From assembly GCA_963698435.1 (NCBI GenBank), contig CAVOQV010000007.1:496001-560000 (forward strand): a stretch of DNA of 64,000 bases, written 5' to 3'. The DNA comes from Sva-07 sp963698435 (lineage in GTDB: Bacteria; Actinomycetota; Acidimicrobiia; Acidimicrobiales; Ilumatobacteraceae). Positions 7,681 through 15,952 of the stretch are shown here, piece after piece; the first letter of the stretch is position 1; each line of letters opens with the position of its first letter. A program made the translations under genes and the position numbers. Below the pieces are notes generated by a model that made no database searches, had not been told where the DNA came from, and saw only the letters and a program-made list of their open reading frames with translations.

Positions 7681-8588
7681 GTCGGATAGTCGGCGTAGGA
7701 CGCCTTGAAGACACCCTGGTGCAGCAACACGGTTGCGGCGAGAACCCCGCTCTCGGCATCGGACAGCGTCGTCTCGGTCCAGTAGGACTCCACCCGCTTC
7801 GACTGGCCGATCCCGACCAGCGTGTGATCGACCCGGTACGGCTGGCCGACGAACACCGGACCGTCCACGAACCGCACTTCGAGGTCGATGAACAGCCCGA
7901 TCGCCGGGCCCCGTACCGGGAAGTGGACGTTCGACCGGTGGGCGATGACGCTGATCATCTCCGTCGGCACGATCGGGCGTCCCCAGGGACTGTCACCGTC
8001 GGGGAGGTACCACGACGACGGTTCGGTGATGCACTGCAGCTTCTGGTTCAGACTGAACGGGTAGAGATTGCCGTTGCGGTCGTCGAACCCCATCGTCACC
8101 GGTTCGGGAACGGCCACGTTCATGCCGAGCTCGAGTTGGTCGATGATGTACAACGCTCCCGGGTCGTCGAGACCGCGTCGGCGCCGCTCGTCGAGTTCGG
8201 TCGCACCATCACGACCGATCGATGCCGTGCCCGCCAGTACCGGTGTCCCATCGGCCTTCTCGGCGCCCACGCGCGCGAGCGTCGACGTCACCGGCTCGAA
8301 CCGGGCGCGCACGTGCTCGCCCTCGACCACCATGTTCAAGAAGTGCGCACTCACACATCCGCGCTCGAACCATTCCTGCCCCCACCGATCGACGGCCAGG
8401 GGGTCGATCTGGCTGAGGTGTGTGGGACCCTCGATCGGCGCGCCGGCCAGACCGAGCTTCGCCGCGGTCTCCTCGTCGTGGACGCTCGTGTGCCCGGCGT
8501 ACTCCTGTTCAGCCAGCATCTGTGCCGGCACGCGCAACGGGCCCGACAGAACCTCGCCGTCACGAATGATCTCGGTGTCGAAACTCAT
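7677..8588 (-). CDS. MaoC-like double-hotdog protein, function unassigned
   Basis: 303 residues from ATG 8588 (MSFDTEIIRDGEV). The layout suggests two hotdog halves: AGHTSVHDEETAAKLGLAGAPIEGPTH resembles the MaoC hydratase entry segment, and the C-terminal half ends in a typical hotdog strand (GVLAATVLLHQGVF). I do not see the full catalytic D-x4-H pair of R-specific enoyl-CoA hydratases, so a thioesterase or non-catalytic role is possible. An earlier in-frame start at 8615 adds nine atypical residues. It sits downstream of aspS on the same strand with a 43-base gap. Confidence 0.5.
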   Translation of the reverse strand: MSFDTEIIRDGEVLSGPLRVPAQMLAEQEYAGHTSVHDEETAAKLGLAGAPIEGPTHLSQIDPLAVDRWGQEWFERGCVSAHFLNMVVEGEHVRARFEPVTSTLARVGAEKADGTPVLAGTASIGRDGATELDERRRRGLDDPGALYIIDQLELGMNVAVPEPVTMGFDDRNGNLYPFSLNQKLQCITEPSSWYLPDGDSPWGRPIVPTEMISVIAHRSNVHFPVRGPAIGLFIDLEVRFVDGPVFVGQPYRVDHTLVGIGQSKRVESYWTETTLSDAESGVLAATVLLHQGVFKASYADYPT

Positions 8589-8631
8589 CGCCTGATCCTG
8601 CCAGACCCACAGCATGGGGGCCCGTTGCTGG

Positions 8632-10434
8632 TCAGGTGGCGGGAGGGAGAACCTTGAGGCCGAGTTCGGCCAGCGCTTTGGGATCGCCCGGGATCGGCGA
8701 GTTGGTCATCGGATCCTGGCCGGACTGCGTCTTCGGGAAGGCGATCACCTCGCGGATGTTCTCCTCCCCTGCCAGGATCGCGATCAGCCGGTCGAGGCCG
8801 AACGCGAACCCGCCGTGCGGCGGCGCCCCGTAGTCGAACGGGTTGAGGAAGAAGCCGAACTTGCGCTCGGCCTCCTCGTCGGAGATCCCGAGCGCTTTGA
8901 ACACCCGCCGCTGCAGTTCGGGCTCGTGGATTCGAATCGAGCCCGAGCCGAGTTCCCACCCGTTGAGCACGAGGTCGTACGCGATCGATCGCACCGACAA
9001 CGGGTCGGTCTCGATCTTGTCGAGGTCATCGGGATGCGGCGTGGTGAACGGATGGTGTCCGGGCTTCGGACGTCCGGTCTCCTTGTCGACGCCGACGAAC
9101 AGCGGGAACTCGACGACCCACACGTAACGGTACGGGCCCTCGTGCACCGGCGGCCTGCCGATGTCGTTACGCAGCGTGCCGAGCACCTCACAGGTGGTCA
9201 TCCACTCGTCCGCGACGATCAGGATCAGGTCGCCGGTCTCGGCGGCCATCGCGGAACGAACCTCCGCCGCCTCGTCGGCCGACAGGAACTTGGCGACCGG
9301 TGAGTCGAAACCGATGCCGTCTGCGGAATCGGTCACCTTCAACCAGACAAGCCCCTTGGCCCCGAGTTGCTTGGCTCGGTCGGTGAGCTTGTCGAGCTGG
9401 TTTCGCCCGTACGCGTCGGCGCCTGACGGCACCCGGATGCCCTTGATCGCGGCCGCGCCGGCGAACGCCTTGAACTCCGTTGCGGCGAAGATCGGCGTCA
9501 GCTCGACCAGCTCCAGGCCGAAGCGGAGGTCGGGTTTGTCGATGCCGTAGCGGTCCATGGCCTCGTGCCACGTGATCCGCTCGATCGCCGGCGGGCGCTC
9601 TCCGGTCGCCGCTTCAGCGGCGTCGAGCACCGCTTCGCTGACCGCGTCGAGCACGTCGTCCTGGGTGACGAAGCTCATCTCCATGTCGAGTTGCATGAAC
9701 TCATACTGACGATCGGCGCGCAGGTCCTCGTCGCGCAGGCAGCGAGCCATCTGGTAGTAGCGATCGACGCCGCCCACCATCAGCAACTGCTTGAACAGCT
9801 GCGGCGACTGGGGCAGCGCATAGAACGAGCCGGGCTCCTTGCGCGACGGCACCAGGAACTCCCTGGCGCCCTCCGGCGTCGAGGGCACGAGCATGGGTGT
9901 CTCGACCTCGACGAAGCCCTGTCGCTCCATTCCGGTGCGGACCGCCGCGTTCACCGCTGCTCGCACCCGGAGGTTCTTCTGCATCCGCTCGCGACGCAGG
10001 TCGAGATAGCGATGCTGGAGCCGGATGTTCTCGTCGACGTCGTCGGCACGTGCATCGATCGGGAACGGTGGCGGGTCGGCCCTGCGCAGCACCTCGACCT
10101 GGCACTCCCCCAGTTCGACGTGGCCGGTCGGCAGACCGTCGTTGATCGTGCCGTCGGGCCGTTCGCGGACCACACCGGTGATTCGCAGCACGTACTCACT
10201 GCGCACATCGACGTCGTCGTTGATCACACACTGGACGATGCCCGAATGGTCACGCAGGTCGACGAAGGCCAGATGCTCGCCGTGCTCACGCCGGCGCGCG
10301 ACCCAACCGCAGACGCTGACGGTCAGACCGATGTGGTCCGGACGAAGCTCACCGCACAGATGTGTACGCATCGAGGTGGCTTGCGATGACGACGTGGCGG
10401 ACGTGGGGGTGGACGTGGGGGTGGAGTCGCTCAT
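8632..10434 (-). CDS. aspS: Aspartyl-tRNA synthetase, predicted non-discriminating
   Basis: 600-residue class IIb synthetase that charges tRNA-Asp. It has the N-terminal OB anticodon-binding domain (CGWVARRREHGEHLAFVDLRD), motif 2 (CLRDEDLRADRQYEF), the large bacterial GAD insertion, and motif 3 (GFAFGLDRL) near the end. The His in RRREHG is at the position where non-discriminating enzymes carry His and discriminating ones Leu, so it probably also charges tRNA-Asn for the GatCAB route. ATG 10434 is seven bases after the hisS stop; MRTHLC at 10371 is an alternative start. Neither has a clear Shine-Dalgarno. Confidence 0.93.
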   Translation of the reverse strand: MSDSTPTSTPTSATSSSQATSMRTHLCGELRPDHIGLTVSVCGWVARRREHGEHLAFVDLRDHSGIVQCVINDDVDVRSEYVLRITGVVRERPDGTINDGLPTGHVELGECQVEVLRRADPPPFPIDARADDVDENIRLQHRYLDLRRERMQKNLRVRAAVNAAVRTGMERQGFVEVETPMLVPSTPEGAREFLVPSRKEPGSFYALPQSPQLFKQLLMVGGVDRYYQMARCLRDEDLRADRQYEFMQLDMEMSFVTQDDVLDAVSEAVLDAAEAATGERPPAIERITWHEAMDRYGIDKPDLRFGLELVELTPIFAATEFKAFAGAAAIKGIRVPSGADAYGRNQLDKLTDRAKQLGAKGLVWLKVTDSADGIGFDSPVAKFLSADEAAEVRSAMAAETGDLILIVADEWMTTCEVLGTLRNDIGRPPVHEGPYRYVWVVEFPLFVGVDKETGRPKPGHHPFTTPHPDDLDKIETDPLSVRSIAYDLVLNGWELGSGSIRIHEPELQRRVFKALGISDEEAERKFGFFLNPFDYGAPPHGGFAFGLDRLIAILAGEENIREVIAFPKTQSGQDPMTNSPIPGDPKALAELGLKVLPPAT

Positions 10435-10441
10435 GTGGGGG

Positions 10442-11701
10442 TCAATTCTGTCGTGGTTGAGAGTCGAGGTGGGAGGAGACTTCGGAACGGGCGACGGCGA
10501 GCTGCTCACCGTCGCCGCGCATCGGCTTCACCACGACCGTGTCGGCGGCGAGTTCGTCGTCGCCGATGATCAGCGCAAAGCGGGCGCCGCTGCGGTTGGC
10601 GAGCTTCATCTGTGCCTTCATCGATCGGTTGTCGTAGCCCCGATCGACGGCGAACCCGTCGGCGCGCAGTGCGGCGGTGAGGGCGACCGCCTGCAGACCG
10701 CCGGTGACGTCGACCACGAACGCATCGAGTGCCACGGACTCGGCGGGAAAGACGCCCTCGTCGTCGCACGCGAGCAGCGTCCGGTCGACACCGAGCGCGA
10801 AGCCGACACCAGGCGTGGCCGGGCCACCGAGCGCCTCGACGAGTCCGTCGTAGCGGCCGCCACCGCCGAGTGCGTTCTGGGCCGAGTCGAGGGTGCCTCC
10901 CTGGAACTCGAAGATCGTGCGGCGGTAGTAGTCGAGCCCACGCACGAGCGTCGGCTCGATGGTGAACGGGATGTCCAGAGCCGCGAGCCCGCCGAGCACG
11001 GTCGCGAAGTGGGCCGCGGCTTCCTGGCTGTGGAACTCGGCGATCTGCGGTGCTGCGGCAATGTGGGACTGGTCGGTCTCGCGCTTCGAGTCGAGTACCC
11101 GCAACGGGTTGCGTTCCAGGGTCGCCCGGCTCTGCTCGCTGAGCGCATCGCCGGCGGCGACGAAGTGTTGACGCAACGCCTCGACGTAGCGCGATCGGTC
11201 ATCCGGTTCACCCAGGCTGTTGACGATCAGCTTCACCTGCTGCAAGCCGAGACGGCGGTAGAACTCCCAAGCGAGCGCGATCACCTCGACGTCGAGGTTG
11301 GGGTCGTCGGCACCGAGCACCTCGACACCCACCTGATCGAACTGCCGATATCGCCCACGCTGGGGCTTCTCGTAGCGGAAGTTCGATCCCGAGTAGAAGA
11401 CCTTCCAGGGTGTCGTCGGCCGATGCTCGGCAAACGCCCGGCATACGCTCGCCGTCATCTCGGGGCGCAGGGCGATGTGGCGACCGCCTTTGTCGACGAA
11501 GTCGTACATCTCCTTGGTGACGACGTCCGTCGCGTCGCCGATTCTGGTGAAGACACCGAGGTCCTCGAGCAACGGCGTCATCAATTGGCCGTACCCGGCT
11601 CGTTCGACAACGTCGGCGAACACATCGGTGAATCGACGCCAGCGGCCGCTCTCGGGCGGGAGGATGTCCCGCATGCCGGGACTGGTCTGGAACGCTGGCA
11701 C
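10442..11701 (-). CDS. hisS: Histidyl-tRNA synthetase
   Basis: 419-residue class II synthetase charging tRNA-His. The N-terminus is the typical TSPGMRDILPPES. Motif 2 is seen in NFRYEKPQRGRYRQF near residue 110, the histidine-binding segments as LVRGLDYYRR and ALGGGGRYDGL, and motif 3 as GVGFALGVDRTL. The C-terminal 90 residues form the anticodon-binding domain (VDVTGGLQAVALTAALRADGF). GTG 11701 follows a TACCCT -10 box by eight bases. hisS and aspS form one transcription unit, as in mycobacteria. Confidence 0.95.
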   Translation of the reverse strand: MPAFQTSPGMRDILPPESGRWRRFTDVFADVVERAGYGQLMTPLLEDLGVFTRIGDATDVVTKEMYDFVDKGGRHIALRPEMTASVCRAFAEHRPTTPWKVFYSGSNFRYEKPQRGRYRQFDQVGVEVLGADDPNLDVEVIALAWEFYRRLGLQQVKLIVNSLGEPDDRSRYVEALRQHFVAAGDALSEQSRATLERNPLRVLDSKRETDQSHIAAAPQIAEFHSQEAAAHFATVLGGLAALDIPFTIEPTLVRGLDYYRRTIFEFQGGTLDSAQNALGGGGRYDGLVEALGGPATPGVGFALGVDRTLLACDDEGVFPAESVALDAFVVDVTGGLQAVALTAALRADGFAVDRGYDNRSMKAQMKLANRSGARFALIIGDDELAADTVVVKPMRGDGEQLAVARSEVSSHLDSQPRQN

Positions 11702-11709
11702 GGCCGATC

Positions 11710-11715
11710 AGGGTA
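11710..11715 (-). promoter_or_regulatory. -10 box of hisS-aspS
   Basis: TACCCT on the minus strand, eight bases before the GTG at 11701, consistent with a leaderless or nearly leaderless hisS-aspS message. Confidence 0.42.
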
Positions 11716-11767
11716 TCTGACCCCGACCCGCCCGAACCCCTCGATTCCGGACGACCGACACCCTCAG

Positions 11768-11870
11768 CGATGAGCGAAAAGCGCGCATTCGGTCGCCTCG
11801 CTCATCGCAACGGCGTCCCCGTCACCTCTGACGAGCGAAAAGCGCGCATTCGGTCGCCTCGCTCATCGCA
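11768..11870. repeat. 61-bp palindromic tandem repeat, locus A (two copies)
   Basis: The 40-base palindrome starting CGATGAGC and ending GCTCATCG lies at 11768-11807 and again, with two changes in the left arm, at 11829-11868, an exact 61-base period. In copy 1 the arms match over 11 bases (11767-11777 with 11798-11808) around a 20-base loop. A related array with the same period lies at 40915-41058. It sits in the gap between the convergent-free ends of rel and hisS. No coding function is apparent. Confidence 0.9.
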
Positions 11871-11885
11871 TCGGAATGGGCGTCT

Positions 11886-11920
11886 CCCGCGTCCCGTCCC
11901 CCGCGTCCCGTCCCCCGCGT
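11886..11920. repeat. 14-bp direct repeats after rel
   Basis: CCCGCGTCCCGTCC occurs twice back to back (11886-11899, 11900-11913), followed by a half copy that runs into the rel stop codon. It looks like simple slippage; no dyad is present. Confidence 0.75.
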
Positions 11921-14157
11921 CAGGCGACCGGGGTAGCGGCGCCGGGGATCAGTCGATACGCGTCGTACACCGAGTCGACCGACTTGATCGTGCGAATCAC
12001 CGCGTCGAGATAGCCCGGATTGGCGAACTCGAACTCGAAGCGCATCTTGGCGACGCGATCGGTCCCCGTGACGGTCTGACACGACAGGATGTTCACGTGG
12101 TGATCAGCAAGCGCGTTCGTGACATCTCGCAGCAGTCGTGAGCGGTCGAGGGCCACCACCTCGACACCGGCGACGAAGGTTCGCCCTGGCCTCTCGTCAC
12201 CGTCCCATTCGACCTCGATCATCCGAGTGGCCTGCTCAGCGGTGAGCGACGCCGCGTTTGCACAGTCCGAGCGGTGCACGCTCACCCCGCGCCCGCGGGT
12301 GACGAAACCGATGATCGAATCACCCGGGACCGGCGTGCAACAGTTGGCGAGGCGGACGAGGACATCGTCGAGACCCTCGACGTGCACACCGACCGGCGTC
12401 TCCTGACCGTCGCGGCGCTCTCGGCGCGGTGTCGCCACCGTGGCCGGAAGCTGCTCGTCAGCGTCGCCGTGGAACGCCCGCGCCAGGCGTTGCGCAACCG
12501 ACTTGGCAGAGACATGGTGCTCGCCGATTGCGGCGAGCAACGCATCGAGGTCGACATAGCTCAGCTCGGAGACGACCGACTCGAGTTCGGACGACTTCCA
12601 CACCTGCTGGACCGGAAGCCGTTCACGACGCAGTTCGGCGGTCAGATCGTCACGGCCGGCCTCGACCATGTCGACGCGCCGCTCGCGGCTGAACCACTGA
12701 CGGATCTTGTTGCGTGCCCGTGGCGACACCACGAACGAGAGCCAGTCCTGCGACGGACCGGCGGTCTCGACCTTCGACGTGAAGATCTCGACGTTGTCGC
12801 CGCTCGCGAGCACGTGATCGAGCGAGACGAGCCGTCCGTTGACCTTTGCACCGATGCATGCGTGGCCGACCTCGGTGTGAACTGCGTAGGCGAAGTCGAC
12901 CGTTGTCGAGCCGACCGGCAACGTGATCACCCGGCCCTTGGGCGTGAACACGAACACCTCGTCCTGTTCGAGGTCGGTCTTCAGACTCTGCATGAACTGT
13001 GCAGGGTCCGACACCTCCTCCTGCCAGTCGATGATGCGGCTCAGCCAGTCGATGTCCGACGGTTGCTCACTGCCCTCCTTGTAGGCCCAGTGCGCTGCCA
13101 CTCCCCATTCCGCTCGCTGGTGCATCTCGACGGTGCGGATCTGGACCTCGATCGGCTTACCCGACGGACCGATCACCGTGGTGTGCAAGCTCTGGTAGAG
13201 ATTGAACTTGGGCATCGCGATGTAGTCCTTGAAGCGCCCGACGACCGGACGCCAACGACCATGGATCGATCCCAGGGCTGCGTAGCAGTCCTTCATCGAG
13301 TCGACGACGACGCGAATCGCGATCAGGTCGAAGATCTCGTCGAACTCACGTCCCTTGACGACCATCTTCTCGTAGATGCTCCACAGGTGCTTGCCTCGCC
13401 CCGTGACCTCCGCGTTGATGCCGAGTTCATCGAGCCGTGCGCGCACCTCGGCGAGCGTCTTGGCCAAGTAGACATCGCGCTCGGGTGTCCGACTGGACAC
13501 GAGGTGGTCGAGTTCTGCAAACCGTTTGGGGTACAGCGCCGCAAACGAGAGATCCTCGAGCTGCTGCTTCATCTCCTGCATCCCGAGGCGATGAGCCAAC
13601 GGCGCGTAGATGTCCAAGGTCTCCTGGGCGATGCGCTGCTGCTTCTCGAGCGGCATCGCGGCGATCGTTCGCATGTTGTGCAGCCGGTCGGCCAGCTTGA
13701 TGACCAGCACCCTGAGGTCCTTGGCCATCGCCACCAGCATCTTTCTCATGCTGGCGGCCTGTTGCTCCTCGCGCGAGTCGAATCGAATTCGTTCGAGTTT
13801 CGTGACGCCGTCCACGATCGCTGCGACTTCGCCACCGAAGTCGCGTTCGACGTCAGCGACGGTGATCTCGGTGTCCTCGACGGCATCGTGGAGCAGCGCC
13901 GCGGTGACCGAGATCTCGTCGAGGCCGATGTCGGCGACGATCTGGGCAACGGCGAGCGGATGGTTGATGTAGCTCTCGCCGCTCGATCGCATCTGCGACT
14001 GGTGTGCGTCGGCCGCCACGCGGTAGGCGCGGCTGATCGTCGACACCGGTGACTTCGGATGCCGACGACGGTACGACGCCAGCAGCGGGGTCAGCTCGGA
14101 GTTGGCGACCTCGACGTGCTGGCGCCGCCACGGGAGCACACGGTCGACAGTCCCCAC
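11920..14157 (-). CDS. rel: Bifunctional (p)ppGpp synthetase/hydrolase Rel
   Basis: 745 residues, the length of long RSH enzymes. The HD hydrolase domain carries LLHDAVEDT near residue 90 and KLADRLHNMRT; the synthetase domain carries EIFDLIAIRVVV and RFKDYIAMPKFNLYQSLHTTV, with the RxKD signature of bifunctional Rel rather than ExDD of RelA. TGS (about 400-465, EVFVFTPKGRVITLPVGST), helical, conserved-cysteine (LANCCTPVPGD) and ACT domains follow. The intact HD motif supports real hydrolase activity. The gene lies directly after apt on the same strand, the order known from mycobacteria. Confidence 0.95.
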   Translation of the reverse strand: MGTVDRVLPWRRQHVEVANSELTPLLASYRRRHPKSPVSTISRAYRVAADAHQSQMRSSGESYINHPLAVAQIVADIGLDEISVTAALLHDAVEDTEITVADVERDFGGEVAAIVDGVTKLERIRFDSREEQQAASMRKMLVAMAKDLRVLVIKLADRLHNMRTIAAMPLEKQQRIAQETLDIYAPLAHRLGMQEMKQQLEDLSFAALYPKRFAELDHLVSSRTPERDVYLAKTLAEVRARLDELGINAEVTGRGKHLWSIYEKMVVKGREFDEIFDLIAIRVVVDSMKDCYAALGSIHGRWRPVVGRFKDYIAMPKFNLYQSLHTTVIGPSGKPIEVQIRTVEMHQRAEWGVAAHWAYKEGSEQPSDIDWLSRIIDWQEEVSDPAQFMQSLKTDLEQDEVFVFTPKGRVITLPVGSTTVDFAYAVHTEVGHACIGAKVNGRLVSLDHVLASGDNVEIFTSKVETAGPSQDWLSFVVSPRARNKIRQWFSRERRVDMVEAGRDDLTAELRRERLPVQQVWKSSELESVVSELSYVDLDALLAAIGEHHVSAKSVAQRLARAFHGDADEQLPATVATPRRERRDGQETPVGVHVEGLDDVLVRLANCCTPVPGDSIIGFVTRGRGVSVHRSDCANAASLTAEQATRMIEVEWDGDERPGRTFVAGVEVVALDRSRLLRDVTNALADHHVNILSCQTVTGTDRVAKMRFEFEFANPGYLDAVIRTIKSVDSVYDAYRLIPGAATPVA

Positions 14158-14165
14158 AGCGTTCC

Positions 14166-14717
14166 TCAGTAGTGCAGGAGCGCCTTCACCGGCCGCTCCC
14201 CCAGATGTTTCCGGCCGCCGAGATCGTCGAGTTCGATGACGAATCCGAGCCCGGCGATCACGCCGCCGAGCGTCTCGACAAGCCGCGCGGTCGCCGCCGC
14301 CGTCCCCCCGGTGGCGAGCACGTCGTCGATGATCAGGATCCGCTCGCCTGGATGGATGGCGTCACGATGGATCTCGAGCTTGTCCGAGCCGTACTCGAGC
14401 TCGTACTCCTCGCGCACCACCGCCCACGGGAGCTTGCCCGACTTGCGGACGGGGACGAGACCGGCACCGATTCGGTAAGCGAAAGCCGAAGCGAAGATGA
14501 ACCCTCGGGCCTCGACACCGACCACTCGATCGATCGACGATCCCGCGAACTCGTCGACCAGGCCGTTCACCGCTCCGGCGAACGTGGTGGCATCGCCGAG
14601 CAACGGTGTGATGTCGCGGAACGTCACCCCATCGGTCGGGTAGTCCTGGATGTCGCGCACGAAGCTGCGGAGCGCCCGATGGTCTCCTGGACGTTCGGCT
14701 CGGGAGTCGCCTGCCAT
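14166..14717 (-). CDS. apt: Adenine phosphoribosyltransferase
   Basis: 183-residue purine salvage enzyme making AMP from adenine and PRPP. The PRPP-binding loop is ILIIDDVLATGGTA at about residues 126-139, and the N-terminal FRDITPLL and VVGVEARGFIF blocks are typical of type I APRT. ATG 14717 follows a TAACCT -10 box by six bases, so the message is probably leaderless. The stop is eight bases before the rel start; apt and rel are likely cotranscribed. Confidence 0.94.
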   Translation of the reverse strand: MAGDSRAERPGDHRALRSFVRDIQDYPTDGVTFRDITPLLGDATTFAGAVNGLVDEFAGSSIDRVVGVEARGFIFASAFAYRIGAGLVPVRKSGKLPWAVVREEYELEYGSDKLEIHRDAIHPGERILIIDDVLATGGTAAATARLVETLGGVIAGLGFVIELDDLGGRKHLGERPVKALLHY

Positions 14718-14723
14718 GGTCGG

Positions 14724-14729
14724 AGGTTA
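14724..14729 (-). promoter_or_regulatory. -10 box of apt-rel
   Basis: TAACCT on the minus strand with six bases to the apt ATG at 14717, the leaderless arrangement. It separates the apt-rel unit from the secD-secF unit upstream. Confidence 0.5.
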
Positions 14730-14770
14730 CCGCCGCCTGCTCGACTCAGCGATGGCGGGCAGCATGCGGA

Positions 14771-15952
14771 TCAACGACGCTTCTTCTTGCGCGGGCGTGG
14801 CGGGTGCGAGAGGAGTCGATCGGCCTGTGCCGGCGCAGTCGGCCCCGACGCGGCTGGAGCACCCGCGGTGACCGGCTCGTACTCGCCGTCATCGACGGAG
14901 GCTCGGTCGGCGTCGGACATGTCCTCCGGAATTCGGCCGGTCACCCCTGCGCCCATCACAGCGGCTCGCAGGTCGTCGCCCAGCAACCGCTGACGCCGAG
15001 ACGTCCGGCCAGTCTTCGACTTGAGGTACCCCAGCAACGGCGTCGCGATGAAGATCGACGAGTACACGCCCGAGATCATGCCGACGAGCAGAGCGAGGGC
15101 GAACTCACGCAGTGTCACGGCTCCCATCACACCCGCTCCGAGCATCAGCAAGGAGATCACGGGCAGGATCGACGAGAAGCTCGTGAGCAGCGAGCGCACC
15201 ATCACCTGGTTCATCGAGATGTTGATGATGTCCTCGTACGGCATCTTGGTGCCCGCGAACCGGCCCTCGTTCTCCTTGACCCGGTCGAACACGACGATGG
15301 TGTCGTACAGGGAGTATCCGAGGATCGTGAGGAACGCGATCACCGTCGCCGGTGTGACCTCGAACTGGAACACCGAGTAGACGCCGACCGCGACGATGAC
15401 ATCGTTGAGCATGGCCGCGATGGCAGCCACGGCCATGCGCCATTCGAATCGCAACGAGATGAACACGGCGACCACGAGCAGGAAGATGACGAGCGCCCGA
15501 ACTGCCTTCTCCGTGATCTCTGCACCCCAGGTCGAGCTGGTGAACGAGAAGCTGATGTCCTCGACGGTGACCCCGGCAGCCTCGGCGAAATCGGCGGTGA
15601 CCGCCTCGGCCTGGGGCCGCGGCAGCTCCTCGACCTGGACCGTCACGACGTCGGACGTTTCCGAGCTGCGGAGCTGAATGCGGGCACCGCTGGTGGACAC
15701 GTCGTTGGCGGCGAGCACGTCGGTGGCTTCGTCGATCCCGAAGGTCTCGCTGGCGGGGATGTCCCAGGCGTCGCCGCCTTCGAAGTCCAGACCCAGATTC
15801 AGACCCTGGGTGAGCAACGACCCGAAGGTGACTACAACCGCAACGACGGCGAGGATCAGTCCGACCTTGCGCTTGCCGTAGAAGTCGATCGCGGTCTGGC
15901 CGCGGAAGACCCGTCCGAGACCCGTTCTCGACACGCTCGTGTCGAGGGTCAT
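14771..15952 (-). CDS. secF: Protein translocase subunit SecF
   Basis: 393-residue membrane protein that works with SecD to pull exported proteins across the membrane using the proton gradient. TM1 is at about residues 29-49, followed by the extracytoplasmic P1 loop beginning LGLDFEGG. TM2-6 fill residues 145-320 with the conserved GYSLYDTIVVFDRVKEN. The last 70 residues are a hydrophilic, low-complexity cytoplasmic tail ending in a basic cluster (PRPRKKKRR), as in other actinobacteria. ATG 15952 overlaps the secD stop by four bases. Confidence 0.94.
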   Translation of the reverse strand: MTLDTSVSRTGLGRVFRGQTAIDFYGKRKVGLILAVVAVVVTFGSLLTQGLNLGLDFEGGDAWDIPASETFGIDEATDVLAANDVSTSGARIQLRSSETSDVVTVQVEELPRPQAEAVTADFAEAAGVTVEDISFSFTSSTWGAEITEKAVRALVIFLLVVAVFISLRFEWRMAVAAIAAMLNDVIVAVGVYSVFQFEVTPATVIAFLTILGYSLYDTIVVFDRVKENEGRFAGTKMPYEDIINISMNQVMVRSLLTSFSSILPVISLLMLGAGVMGAVTLREFALALLVGMISGVYSSIFIATPLLGYLKSKTGRTSRRQRLLGDDLRAAVMGAGVTGRIPEDMSDADRASVDDGEYEPVTAGAPAASGPTAPAQADRLLSHPPRPRKKKRR

